DNA of 64,000 nucleotides from an uncultured Clostridia bacterium. Its GTDB lineage: Bacteria; Bacillota; Clostridia; Christensenellales; UBA1242. Each line of letters starts with the position of its first letter. Within the stretch, counting starts at the first letter, position 1. The DNA lies in assembly GCA_944377145.1 (NCBI GenBank), contig CALWEH010000007.1:1-64000 (forward strand), given 5' to 3'. The notes below the pieces were generated by a model. That model worked only from the letters and a program-made list of their open reading frames with translations, had not been told where the DNA came from and did no database searches. Shown one piece after another: positions 52,674-61,800 of this stretch. Made by a program: the position numbers and the translations under genes.

Positions 52674-52892
52674 AAATCAATTCTATTGCACACTAACTTG
52701 TATTAAGTTAGGTGCTTCGAAAAGTGTGAGCCTATGATTACTAACGAAAAAAAATAGTTTGATGTATATAATAGGATTGATTTGTTTTGAAGAAGTATAT
52801 TTTTATATATAATTTTATTCCGCTTGCAATCGCTCCTTTAACTAAGAGCTACAACACTATGAAAGGAAAGGATAGGTGTGTCATAACTCTGC
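52674..52892. other. Spacer inside the tRNA cluster, nothing firmly recognised
   Basis: About 220 bases between tRNA-His and tRNA-Arg. There is an inverted repeat CTAACTT/AAGTTAG (near 52693-52711) nested in CACAC/GTGTG. No reading frame of note. Confidence 0.5.
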
Positions 52893-52969
52893 TGGTGTGT
52901 CAAGAGGGATTCGAACCCCCGACCCTCGCCTTAGAAGGGCGATGCTCTATCCAGCTGAGCTATTGACAC
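52893..52969 (-). tRNA. tRNA-Arg (anticodon TCT)
   Basis: On the minus strand: acceptor GTGTCAA/TTGACAC, anticodon loop CTTCTAA (anticodon TCT, reading AGA/AGG), T-loop GGTTCGAATCC, CCA encoded. Confidence 0.95.
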
Positions 52970-52973
52970 ATAA

Positions 52974-53047
52974 TGGAGCGGGTGATGAGAATCGAACTCA
53001 CGTAACTAGCTTGGAAGGCTAGCGCTCTACCATTGAGCTACACCCGC
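52974..53047 (-). tRNA. tRNA-Gly (anticodon TCC)
   Basis: On the minus strand: acceptor GCGGGTG/CACCCGC, anticodon stem CTAGC/GCTAG with loop CTTCCAA (anticodon TCC), T-loop AGTTCGATTCT, CCA encoded. It is the first tRNA of the minus-strand group. Confidence 0.95.
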
Positions 53048-53057
53048 ATGTATTTAT

Positions 53058-53087
53058 AGAATAGCACATGCAAATATATTTTGTCAA
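53058..53087 (-). promoter_or_regulatory. Promoter of the minus-strand tRNA cluster
   Basis: On the minus strand TTGACA (53087-53082), an 18-base spacer and TATTCT (53063-53058), just before tRNA-Gly. Confidence 0.75.
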
Positions 53088-53211
53088 CACAATTTTTAAA
53101 TTTTTTTAAATTTTATTAAAGATTGTAAATTTTATTTTGTTACAATATATGATAAAGTCTAATATATATGTTACATTGCAATAAATTTATTATCAATTAT
53201 ACATATAATTA

Positions 53212-53240
53212 TTGACATAATTAAATGTAAGTAATATAAT
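53212..53240 (+). promoter_or_regulatory. Consensus promoter of tRNA-Gln
   Basis: TTGACA (53212-53217), a 17-base spacer, TATAAT (53235-53240): a perfect consensus, 9 bases before the tRNA. Confidence 0.9.
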
Positions 53241-53249
53241 AATTAATAT

Positions 53250-53324
53250 TGGGGTATCGCCAAGCGGTAAGGCTCTGGTCTCTGAATCCAGCATGCGTTG
53301 GTTCGAATCCAACTACCCCAGCCA
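53250..53324 (+). tRNA. tRNA-Gln (anticodon CTG)
   Basis: Acceptor TGGGGTA/TACCCCA, D-loop GCCAAGCGGTAAGGC, anticodon loop CTCTGAA giving CTG (reads CAG), with a T-T mismatch at the base of the loop. T-loop GGTTCGAATCC, CCA encoded. Confidence 0.95.
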
Positions 53325-53332
53325 TAAAATAT

Positions 53333-53355
53333 GCCTAACTATGTTAGGCTTTTTT
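53333..53355 (+). terminator. Terminator of tRNA-Gln
   Basis: Stem GCCTAAC/GTTAGGC with a 3-base loop and T's, 9 bases after the tRNA. Confidence 0.88.
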
Positions 53356-53488
53356 ATTTGTATATAACATTATTTTTAAAAAGTTTTAAGTTAAATTAAT
53401 AACTATAAATCGATTAAATAATTTTAAAAAAGGGTAGAGTAGATATTATTTTATTATTTTGCATAAAATAGTTGTAAGGGGGAGTTTT

Positions 53489-54544
53489 ATGAAGAAGAAA
53501 AATAAAACTATTTGCTTTACAGGTGGCGGAACTTTGGGGCATGTAATGCCTAATTTATATTTAGCAGAGGAATTGAAAGATAATAAGCTTATATACATAG
53601 GTTCTAGCGGGATAGAAAAAGAGGTTGTAAAAAATGCTGGTATTGAATATTATGAAATTCAAGCAACTAAATTAAGGCGTGGGAAATTTTTTGTTAATAT
53701 TCGAGTTCCTTTTGAATTGATTAGAGCAATAAATCAAGCAAAAAAGATATTAAAACAAACAAAGCCTGATTTAATAGTGTCTAAAGGAGGTTTTGTAGCT
53801 TTGCCAGTTTGCATTGCTGGAAGGAAATTAAAAATTCCTATTATATCACACGAAAGCGATTATTCTTTTGGATTAGCTAACAAAATAATATTAAAATTTA
53901 GCACAATTATGTGTGTGAACTATGAGCATTTAGCAGATGAAAAGAAAAATATAATATATACAGGACCTGTAATTTCAAATGCTTTTAAATATTCTAATAT
54001 TAAAGCAGATATAAAATTAGATTTAGATTTTAATAAGCCTACAATTTTAATAATAGGAGGAAGCTCTGGGTCGAAAGTTATAAATGAAGCTATATGGGGG
54101 GATTTAGAAAAGCTGTGTTCACGTTATAATATAATACACCTAACAGGTAAAGGGAATGGTTCTAAACATAAGGGAATAAATTATAATCAAATTGAAATGA
54201 CTGAAAATATACCGTATTTATTAAGTATTAGTGATTTAGTAGTTGGTAGAGCTGGAGCAGGAGTGGTGTTTGAATGTGCATATATGCATAAACCAATGCT
54301 ATTAATTCCTTTGCAAAACTCTCAATCTCGAGGAGATCAAGTCCAGAATGCTAATTATTTTTATAACTTAGGGTGTGCGAGAATTTTAGATGAAGCCAAA
54401 TTGACTCCATCAACTTTAATTAAAAGTATTGAATTAGCTCTTCCAAATACAAAAGAAATGATTAACAACCTAAAAAAATTAGACATAAGTTCTGGAAAAG
54501 AAAAAATGCTTAAGTTAATCCACGAACAGTTAGATAAACATTAA
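53489..54544 (+). CDS. murG: UDP-GlcNAc--undecaprenyl-pyrophosphoryl-MurNAc-pentapeptide transferase MurG
   Basis: MurG makes lipid II from lipid I at the inner face of the membrane. The 351-residue product has FTGGGTLGHVMPNLYLAEEL near the start, ISHESDYSFGLANK, GGSSGSKVINEA and the C-terminal donor site RAGAGVVFECAYMHKPMLLIPL with SRGDQVQNA. The ATG at 53489 follows AAGGGGGAG. It stands alone, away from murC and any division cluster. Confidence 0.92.
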   Translation: MKKKNKTICFTGGGTLGHVMPNLYLAEELKDNKLIYIGSSGIEKEVVKNAGIEYYEIQATKLRRGKFFVNIRVPFELIRAINQAKKILKQTKPDLIVSKGGFVALPVCIAGRKLKIPIISHESDYSFGLANKIILKFSTIMCVNYEHLADEKKNIIYTGPVISNAFKYSNIKADIKLDLDFNKPTILIIGGSSGSKVINEAIWGDLEKLCSRYNIIHLTGKGNGSKHKGINYNQIEMTENIPYLLSISDLVVGRAGAGVVFECAYMHKPMLLIPLQNSQSRGDQVQNANYFYNLGCARILDEAKLTPSTLIKSIELALPNTKEMINNLKKLDISSGKEKMLKLIHEQLDKH

Positions 54545-54560
54545 TTATTATATAATAAAT

Positions 54561-54592
54561 AAGCTTAGGTAATATTGCCAAAGCTTTTTTTA
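54561..54592 (+). terminator. Terminator of murG
   Basis: Hairpin with outer AAGCTT (54561-54566 and 54581-54586) and inner GGTAAT/ATTGCC stem, followed by T's. Confidence 0.75.
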
Positions 54593-54839
54593 TATTATTA
54601 AAAATTAGTTTATAAATAAAATTGAAATAGACTATATTAAATTTCAACATTAAATGGGTGGAATGAAGTTTGTATTTTAAAAGGAAGTTTAATATATAAA
54701 GTTAAAACATTGTGAGTTTTAGCTATAACAAATATGATTAATATTAAAAGGGTATAATATATTTAATAAATTTTATTAAAACTATTTAAATTTATGAAAA
54801 TATATGATATAATTAATAGATTTGTTTCAAGGAGGTGCT

Positions 54840-56798
54840 ATGGAATATAGAGATTTTGAACTTGTGTCTAAATTTAAGCCCACAGGTGACCAGCCTCAAG
54901 CCATAGAAAAATTGGTGGAAGGAATAAATGATGGATTGCAAGCTCAGGTGTTAAAAGGTGTTACAGGTAGCGGAAAAACTTTTACAATAGCCAATGTTAT
55001 AGCAAAACTAAATAGACCTACTTTAATATTAGCACATAACAAAACTCTTGCAGCACAATTATGCAATGAGTTTAGAGAGTTTTTTCCACATAATAGAGTA
55101 GAATTTTTTGTATCATATTATGACTATTATCAGCCAGAAGCATATATTGTTTCAAGTGATACTTATATAGAAAAAGATATGAGTGTTAACGATGAGATAG
55201 ATAAACTTCGCCATAGTGCCACTTCAAGTTTGTTAGAGAGGAGTGATACTATAGTTGTAGCAAGCGTTTCTTGTATATATGGTTTAGGTGCTCCAAAAGA
55301 ATATTATGACCTACATATATCTCTTAGAGAGGGAGATAGTGTTGATAGAGATGCAATTATAAGAAAATTGATTAGTATTCAATATACTCGTAATGATATA
55401 GATTTTCAACGTAGTACATTTAGAGCTCGTGGAGATACTTTAGATATTTTTCCGGCAAATAGTAGCGAGAAAGCTATTAGAGTAGAATTTTTTGGAGATG
55501 AGATTGAAAAGATTAGTGAATTTGACCCTATAACAGGTAAAGCTATAAATAGATTACAACATGTGGCAATTTTCCCAGCTTCACACTATGCTGTTGGGAG
55601 TGAAAGATTGCAATCTGCTTTAAAGCAAATTAAACAAGATGCTCAAGAAAGAGAACAGTATTTTCTTAGTGAAAATAAATATATTGAAGCGCAGAGAATT
55701 CGTGAAAGAACAAATTATGATATTGAAATGCTACAAGAAATGGGTTATTGTTCTGGAATTGAAAATTATAGTAGATATTTTGATGGGCGTTCTCCAGGAG
55801 AGCCTCCTTATACATTATTAGACTATTTTCCTGAAGGATTTTTATTGTTTGTAGATGAGAGCCATATAACTTTGCCTCAAGTGAGGGGAATGTTTAATGG
55901 TGATAGAGCAAGAAAAACAGCTCTTATAGATTATGGATTTAGATTGCCTTCAGCTTATGATAATAGACCATTAAACTTTACTGAATTTAATTCAAAAATA
56001 GGTCAGGTGGTTTATGTGTCTGCCACTCCAAATGAATATGAGTTAAATAAATCAGGACAAGTAGTAGAACAGCTAATTAGACCAACCTATTTGCTAGACC
56101 CAGAAGTTGAAGTAAGGTCTAGTGATGGGCAGGTAGATGATTTATATAGCGAAATTCAAAAAGTAATAGCAGATAATGGCAAAGTCCTTGTTACTACACT
56201 AACTAAAAAAATGGCTGAAAATTTAACCACTTATTTTAGCGAAAGTGGTGTAAAAGTAAAATATCTTCATAGCGATATAGATACTCTTGAGCGTGTAAAA
56301 ATTATTAATGCATTACGTGCAGGTGAATTTGATGTGCTTATTGGTATTAATTTATTACGAGAAGGCTTAGATATGCCAGAAGTAAAATTGGTAGCCATTC
56401 TAGATGCAGACAAAGAAGGTTTTTTAAGAAGTGCCACTTCACTAATTCAAATAATAGGGCGTTGTGCTAGAAATAGTGAGGGTAGAGTTATTATGTATGG
56501 AAATAATATAACGGACAGTATGAAAAAAGCTATAGATGAAACTAACCGTAGGCGTGAAATTCAAATGAAATATAATAAAGAGCATAATGTTAAACCTACA
56601 ACTATTAAAAAAGAAGTAGTAGATACGCTTAAAATTTCAATAGAGCTTGATGAAGTGCAAATGACTCGCTCTCAAATCATTGAAAATATTGAAAAATTAA
56701 AAGCTTTAATGGCATCAGCTTCAAAACAGTTAGATTTTGAGTCTGCAATTAAATATAGAGAAGAAATATCAAAATTAAAACAAAAATTAAAAAAATAA
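54840..56798 (+). CDS. uvrB: Excinuclease ABC subunit B
   Basis: The 652-residue product is the damage-verifying helicase of nucleotide excision repair: Walker [12 protein letters not shown], the beta-hairpin [15 protein letters not shown]-like [11 protein letters not shown], helicase motif VI ([10 protein letters not shown]) and a C-terminal UVR motif ([16 protein letters not shown]) that binds UvrA/UvrC. The ATG at 54840 follows AAGGAGG. A TATAAT at 54808-54813 is its likely -10. uvrA follows after 22 bases. Confidence 0.98.
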   Translation: MEYRDFELVSKFKPTGDQPQAIEKLVEGINDGLQAQVLKGVTGSGKTFTIANVIAKLNRPTLILAHNKTLAAQLCNEFREFFPHNRVEFFVSYYDYYQPEAYIVSSDTYIEKDMSVNDEIDKLRHSATSSLLERSDTIVVASVSCIYGLGAPKEYYDLHISLREGDSVDRDAIIRKLISIQYTRNDIDFQRSTFRARGDTLDIFPANSSEKAIRVEFFGDEIEKISEFDPITGKAINRLQHVAIFPASHYAVGSERLQSALKQIKQDAQEREQYFLSENKYIEAQRIRERTNYDIEMLQEMGYCSGIENYSRYFDGRSPGEPPYTLLDYFPEGFLLFVDESHITLPQVRGMFNGDRARKTALIDYGFRLPSAYDNRPLNFTEFNSKIGQVVYVSATPNEYELNKSGQVVEQLIRPTYLLDPEVEVRSSDGQVDDLYSEIQKVIADNGKVLVTTLTKKMAENLTTYFSESGVKVKYLHSDIDTLERVKIINALRAGEFDVLIGINLLREGLDMPEVKLVAILDADKEGFLRSATSLIQIIGRCARNSEGRVIMYGNNITDSMKKAIDETNRRREIQMKYNKEHNVKPTTIKKEVVDTLKISIELDEVQMTRSQIIENIEKLKALMASASKQLDFESAIKYREEISKLKQKLKK

Positions 56799-56820
56799 AT
56801 ATTGATAATGTGGGTGAAAA

Positions 56821-59631
56821 ATGTTAGAAGATATTATAATAAAAGGTGCAAAAGAAAATAATTTAAAAGATGTTAATTTAAAATTGCCAAAAAACAAATT
56901 AATAGTATTTACAGGAGTGAGTGGCTGTGGTAAAAGTTCACTTGCTTTTGATACTATTTTTGCTGAAGGGCAAAGAAGATATATGGAAAGCTTATCTTCT
57001 TATGCAAGGCAGTTTTTAGGGCAAATGAAAAAGCCAAAAGTAGATAGCATAGATGGGCTTAGTCCTGCTGTATCTATAGATCAAAAGTCTACTAATAACA
57101 ATCCAAGAAGTACTGTAGGAACTATTACAGAAATTTATGATTATATTAGATTGTTGTTTGCTCGTATAGGTAAAATATATTGTCCAAAATGTGGCAAAGC
57201 AGTAACAGTTCAAACTCTTGATCAAATAGTAGATTCTGTTAAAGAAAATGCAGAAGGAACAAAGCTTGTTATAATGGCTCCTGTAGTTAGAGCTCAAAAA
57301 GGTGGACATGAAAAAGTATTTGACGATTTAAGAAAAGATGGATATGTGCGTGTTCAGGTAGATGGCGAAACATATATGCTAGAAGACGACATACATATTG
57401 AAAAAAACAAACGCCATGATATAAATGTTGTTGTAGATAGGATTATTTTAAAAAGCGGTATAGATAAGCGTTTAAGTGAAAGCATTGAAAAATGTTTGGC
57501 TTTATCAAATGGATTGGTGTTAGTGCAAAGTGATAGTGAAACAAAATTATATAGTGTTAGATATGCTTGTGTAGATTGCGGAATATCTATGCCAGAGATT
57601 GAACCTACTTTATTTAGTTTTAATAATAGAGAGGGAGCTTGCCCTAAATGTAGCGGGTTAGGATATGTTGTAAAAATTGGAGAAAATGCAATAGTTCGAA
57701 ATGATAGGCTTACTATTAATGAAGGTGCTTTAAATATAATGGGGTGGAACCTTGAAAATTCCAATATGAGTAGAAGAGCTTATAAAAAATTAGCTGAAAA
57801 ATATGGCTTTAGCTTAGATGTGCCATACTATACATTGCCAAAAAATATCCGTCAAATATTAATATATGGTGAAGAAGGAGCTAAAAATCAAGAAGAGACC
57901 AATATTCATCAATATGTAATGAGAGATGATGTAAAATTTATGGGAGTGGTTCCAGATTTATTAAGAAAATTTCAAGATAGTTCAAGTCAATATATTAAAG
58001 ATGAAATAATGAAACTTATGAGTGAAGATACTTGCCCTGAATGTTTAGGAAAAAGATTAAATAAGGTTGCTTTATCTGTAAAAATTAATAATAAAAACAT
58101 TGCTCAATTAACAGATATGTCTATAAGTGATTTATATAAATTTTTACAAAATTTAAAATTAAATAAAACTGAAGAGAAAGTGGCTCGTCCAATTTTAACT
58201 GAAATTTTTGCAAGGCTTCAGTTTATGATAAATGTAGGATTAAAATATTTAAATTTATCTAGAAGAGCAGGCACTTTAAGTGGAGGAGAATCTCAGCGTA
58301 TACGACTTGCAACTCAAATAGGAAGTGGGCTAACAGGTGTATTATACATTTTAGATGAACCAAGCATAGGATTACACCAAAGAGATAATGATAGATTGAT
58401 AGAAACTTTAAAAAATTTGCGTGATTTAGGAAATACTTTAATTGTAGTTGAACATGATGAAGATACTATTAGAGCGGCTGATTATATTGTAGATGTTGGA
58501 GTATATGCTGGAGTAAATGGAGGAAACATTGTAGCTTGCGGAAGTTTGGAAGACATCATGGCTTGCCCGCAATCAATAACAGGGCAATATTTAAGCGGAA
58601 AATTAAAGATAGAAGTTCCAAAAGTTAGACGACCAATTAAAAATGGATATATTGAATTAAAAGGCTGTAAAAAACATAATCTTAAAGATATAGATGTTAA
58701 ATTTCCTTTAGGAGTGTTTACCTGTGTAACAGGTGTAAGTGGAAGTGGTAAAAGCACACTTATTAACGAAATTTTATATCCTGCATTAAAAAATGAGCTA
58801 GATGGCGAAGCTAATGAAACAAATTTGAAAAAAGTAATTGGAGCTAATAAAATTGATAAAATTATAAATATTGACCAATCTCCAATAGGAAGAACTCCAA
58901 GAAGTAATCCTGCAACTTATACAGGAGTATTTACAAAAATTCGTGAACTTTTTGCTTCAACTCCAGATGCAAAAGAAAGAGGCTATGACATGGGAAAATT
59001 TAGCTTTAATGTTGCTGGTGGACGATGTGAAGCCTGTGATGGAGATGGTGTTAAAAAATTGAGAATGTATTTTATGCCTGATGTATATGTTCCTTGTGAA
59101 GTTTGTGAAGGGAAAAGATATAATAGAGATGTTTTGCAAGTAAAATATAAAGGTAAAAATATATATGATGTTTTAGAAATGACAGTAGAAGAAGCTTTGC
59201 AATTCTTTGATAATTTACCAGCTATTAAATCAAAAATTCAAACATTGTATGATGTAGGTTTAGGCTATATTAAGTTAGGGCAATCTGCTACAACTTTAAG
59301 TGGAGGAGAGGCTCAACGATTAAAATTGGCTACAGAATTATCAAAACGAGATACAGGCAAAACTATGTATATTTTAGATGAACCTACTACAGGACTTCAT
59401 AGTTATGATATACAAAAATTGATTAATATTTTGCAACGTTTTGTAAATGGAGGCAATACTGTAGTAGTAATTGAACATAATTTAGATGTTATTAAAACAG
59501 CTGATTATATTATTGACATGGGAATTGAAGGCGGAGATGAAGGAGGGCAAGTAATTGCTACAGGTACCCCTGAAGAAATTGTAAAAAATGATAACAGTCA
59601 AACAGGAAAATATTTAAAAAAATATTTGTAA
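56821..59631 (+). CDS. uvrA: Excinuclease ABC subunit A
   Basis: The 936-residue product has two ABC ATPase halves (TGVSGCGKSSLAFDT and TGVSGSGKSTLINEI), two signature motifs (TLSGGESQRIRLA, TLSGGEAQRLKLA), and zinc modules (CPKCGKAV, CEACDGDG...CEVCEGKRY). It recognises DNA damage and loads UvrB. GTGGGTG is a weak ribosome binding site. Co-transcribed with uvrB. Confidence 0.98.
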   Translation: MLEDIIIKGAKENNLKDVNLKLPKNKLIVFTGVSGCGKSSLAFDTIFAEGQRRYMESLSSYARQFLGQMKKPKVDSIDGLSPAVSIDQKSTNNNPRSTVGTITEIYDYIRLLFARIGKIYCPKCGKAVTVQTLDQIVDSVKENAEGTKLVIMAPVVRAQKGGHEKVFDDLRKDGYVRVQVDGETYMLEDDIHIEKNKRHDINVVVDRIILKSGIDKRLSESIEKCLALSNGLVLVQSDSETKLYSVRYACVDCGISMPEIEPTLFSFNNREGACPKCSGLGYVVKIGENAIVRNDRLTINEGALNIMGWNLENSNMSRRAYKKLAEKYGFSLDVPYYTLPKNIRQILIYGEEGAKNQEETNIHQYVMRDDVKFMGVVPDLLRKFQDSSSQYIKDEIMKLMSEDTCPECLGKRLNKVALSVKINNKNIAQLTDMSISDLYKFLQNLKLNKTEEKVARPILTEIFARLQFMINVGLKYLNLSRRAGTLSGGESQRIRLATQIGSGLTGVLYILDEPSIGLHQRDNDRLIETLKNLRDLGNTLIVVEHDEDTIRAADYIVDVGVYAGVNGGNIVACGSLEDIMACPQSITGQYLSGKLKIEVPKVRRPIKNGYIELKGCKKHNLKDIDVKFPLGVFTCVTGVSGSGKSTLINEILYPALKNELDGEANETNLKKVIGANKIDKIINIDQSPIGRTPRSNPATYTGVFTKIRELFASTPDAKERGYDMGKFSFNVAGGRCEACDGDGVKKLRMYFMPDVYVPCEVCEGKRYNRDVLQVKYKGKNIYDVLEMTVEEALQFFDNLPAIKSKIQTLYDVGLGYIKLGQSATTLSGGEAQRLKLATELSKRDTGKTMYILDEPTTGLHSYDIQKLINILQRFVNGGNTVVVIEHNLDVIKTADYIIDMGIEGGDEGGQVIATGTPEEIVKNDNSQTGKYLKKYL

Positions 59632-59636
59632 AATAA

Positions 59637-59670
59637 AAAAAATAGATATTTTGATTAATATCTATTTTTT
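59637..59670. terminator. Bidirectional terminator between uvrA and the DUF4363 gene
   Basis: A perfect 14-bp stem (59637-59650 with 59657-59670) with a 6-base loop, A-run and T-run on either side. Confidence 0.88.
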
Positions 59671-59680
59671 ACTATTTATA

Positions 59681-60067
59681 TTATAAAATATTCATAAAAC
59701 TAAATCCGCTTATTTCTTTTAAACCTTCAACATTATATTTTAATAAAAGTGAATATGTTATTGCTGTTTCTTGGTCATTATTAGATATACTAGATTTTAA
59801 AAATTGAATATGATCGCTAACAGGTTGTAAATCTTTTCTACTTATTGATACGCATAAAATATCCATTTTTTTAGTCCAATATTTATCTAAATCTTCAATA
59901 CGTTGTATTAAATTAGGATCTGTAATTTCATTTACAAGTAAAGATTGATGAATTTCACCACTTTCTTTATTCATGTGTTTAAAAATACTTTCAGTATTGA
60001 ATACGTCCCAAATACATAATGCGTTTACTGCAATAGTTAGAATTGTAACTGCTATAACATTTTTCAT
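59681..60067 (-). CDS. DUF4363-like membrane-anchored protein
   Basis: The 128-residue product has one N-terminal membrane helix and then a helical extracytoplasmic domain (DLDKYWTKKMDILCVSISRKDLQPVSDHI), the pattern of DUF4363. Such proteins are commonly coded after DUF421 proteins in Clostridia, as here. Function unknown. Confidence 0.72.
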   Translation of the reverse strand: MKNVIAVTILTIAVNALCIWDVFNTESIFKHMNKESGEIHQSLLVNEITDPNLIQRIEDLDKYWTKKMDILCVSISRKDLQPVSDHIQFLKSSISNNDQETAITYSLLLKYNVEGLKEISGFSFMNIL

Positions 60068-60114
60068 TATTTACCCCTTATAAAAAATATTTATTAAGAT
60101 TTTTGTTGATTTTT

Positions 60115-60828
60115 TTATTTTAATAAACTGTTAATATCATTAATTACTTTATATGATTCATCTTTTAGTTGATAATATAATTTGCCTGAATTATCCAAGC
60201 TCATTACTATAATTTGTTTAATATTTTTTATCTTCAATTTTTCAAGTAAATTATTTAATACGTCTTCATCAATATTTAATTTTTCCATATTGTCTTTCAT
60301 CTTTTTTCCATCACTAATTATTAAAGCTGGAAGTTGAGGAGTAGGATTATTTGCTTTCACATCTTTTGCTGTGGCTGGAGCATCTTGTGCTGTTGGAATT
60401 ACACTCATTTTTCCATTAGTTTCAATAATGGCATATTGAATTTGTTCAAAATTAAAATAATTACATTGACGTAAGCTTTCTTGTAAATCATTTAAATTCA
60501 TATTTAATTTCTTTAAAGCTTTATAATTAATCCCGCTAGGGCTCATAACAATAACAGGTTGCCCACTTATTAATTTTCTAAGAACAATACTTTTTCTCGT
60601 TAATAATGTTATTGAATAATGTAATATAACAAGAATGGCAAGAGGTAATATTCCATTGAGTAATGGAATATTTGAATCGCTCATTGGTACTGTAGCAAGG
60701 TCAGCAATAATAAGAGTGATTACCAATTCATAAGGTTGCATTTCTCCAATTTGCCTTTTGCCCATAATGCGTAAAAATAATAATACTACAAAATATATAA
60801 TTTGTACTCTAATAAATAATACTAACAT
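60115..60828 (-). CDS. DUF421/YetF family membrane protein
   Basis: The 237-residue product has three N-terminal membrane helices with the family marker RIMGKRQIGEMQPYELVITLIIADLA, then the cytoplasmic YetF domain (SGQPVIVMSPSGINYKALKKLNMNLNDLQESLRQ). Relatives affect spore germination and envelope properties in Bacilli, but the molecular role is unsettled. Co-transcribed with the DUF4363 gene. Confidence 0.85.
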   Translation of the reverse strand: MLVLFIRVQIIYFVVLLFLRIMGKRQIGEMQPYELVITLIIADLATVPMSDSNIPLLNGILPLAILVILHYSITLLTRKSIVLRKLISGQPVIVMSPSGINYKALKKLNMNLNDLQESLRQCNYFNFEQIQYAIIETNGKMSVIPTAQDAPATAKDVKANNPTPQLPALIISDGKKMKDNMEKLNIDEDVLNNLLEKLKIKNIKQIIVMSLDNSGKLYYQLKDESYKVINDINSLLK

Positions 60829-60932
60829 ATATATTAGTTTTTTACAATATTAGTGTTTTTTAAACATCAATTTAAAAAAATAATAGTTCTATTTGATAAT
60901 TTTATTACATATTTTTAAGTATGGAGTAAATT

Positions 60933-61622
60933 ATGAAAAAATTTCTATGTATTTTATCAATAGCACTTTGTGGTGTGCTTTTCGTTGGATGTGGAAGTAA
61001 AACTAAAAATGAAACAAATTTTAATAGTCATTTAATTGAAATTAGAAATAACCTTTTTGCAGGTCAAAATGATGAATATTATGTGACTATATGCACAGGA
61101 GAAAGAGAAGAAGATTATGCTCTTGATGGAGTGGTAAAACCTCTTGTTCAATTTGGTATTATTACTTTAGCTCGTTTAGATGGAGAGCCATTAAGTCAAG
61201 ATGAATATGAATTTACTTTAGTGGTTAATGGTGAGAATATAACAGGAAGTTTGGAAAAAAATCCTTACGACAATACATATTCAGCAGATATTGAACAGGC
61301 AATCACAGATGAAGCTGAAATTAAGTTGGAAATGGTTATAGACAACAATAATTTCAATCAAACTTTAACAAATGTTTCTAAAGATTTTGTTATAAATAAA
61401 GATCAAGCTATTAGTATTGCTTGTGAAGCATTAAAAGATAGTATTAGCAATTTAAGTAAAGAAGAAGGGAATTCTAGTGAGGCTTTTATTAAAATATTAA
61501 AAGATTATTCAGGCGAAAATGATAGATATTATTGGTATGTAGGAATAATATCACCAGAAGGGCAAACTGCTGGAGTATTGATTGATGCTAATTCAGGAGA
61601 TATTATTTCAAAGAAAATATAA
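60933..61622 (+). CDS. Lipoprotein with PepSY-like C-terminus
   Basis: The signal peptide ends in the lipobox FVGC, so the cysteine near residue 20 is lipidated. The 229-residue product has a central beta-rich domain and a C-terminal YYWYVGIISPEGQTAGVLIDANSGDIISKK segment that resembles a PepSY repeat. Role unknown; exposed on the outer face of the membrane. Confidence 0.72.
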   Translation: MKKFLCILSIALCGVLFVGCGSKTKNETNFNSHLIEIRNNLFAGQNDEYYVTICTGEREEDYALDGVVKPLVQFGIITLARLDGEPLSQDEYEFTLVVNGENITGSLEKNPYDNTYSADIEQAITDEAEIKLEMVIDNNNFNQTLTNVSKDFVINKDQAISIACEALKDSISNLSKEEGNSSEAFIKILKDYSGENDRYYWYVGIISPEGQTAGVLIDANSGDIISKKI

Positions 61623-61666
61623 ATGTAGTTTTTAGGCGTGCAAACATCTAATTTTAATCAATATAT

Positions 61667-61697
61667 AAAATAGTGGACTAAATGTTCACTATTTTTG
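61667..61697 (+). terminator. Terminator after the lipoprotein gene
   Basis: An 11-bp stem with one G-U pair (61668-61678 with 61684-61694), a 5-base loop and T's. Confidence 0.82.
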
Positions 61698-61739
61698 TAT
61701 TTCATTTTCCAATTTAATGTTAAATATTACTTTATATAG

Positions 61740-61768
61740 TTGACTTGTTTTGCATTATACATTATAAT
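61740..61768 (+). promoter_or_regulatory. Consensus promoter of valS
   Basis: TTGACT (61740-61745), a 17-base spacer and TATAAT (61763-61768). The leader to the ATG is only about 25 bases, leaving no room for a T-box riboswitch. Confidence 0.85.
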
Positions 61769-61800
61769 GTACTAATAAATTTTTATTAAAAGGTATGATA

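Noticed and set aside
52862..52960. Open frame MKGKDRCV... running into tRNA-Arg
   Set aside because: It is a familiar false frame across a tRNA gene; no ribosome binding site.
52597..53324. tRNA genes as attachment site of the capsid cassette
   Set aside because: I found no second copy of any tRNA 3' end near the other edge of the cassette (about 42160-42320), and no integrase gene.
61769..61800. T-box riboswitch before valS
   Set aside because: The leader is only about 30 bases, and no T-box sequence or specifier hairpin is present.
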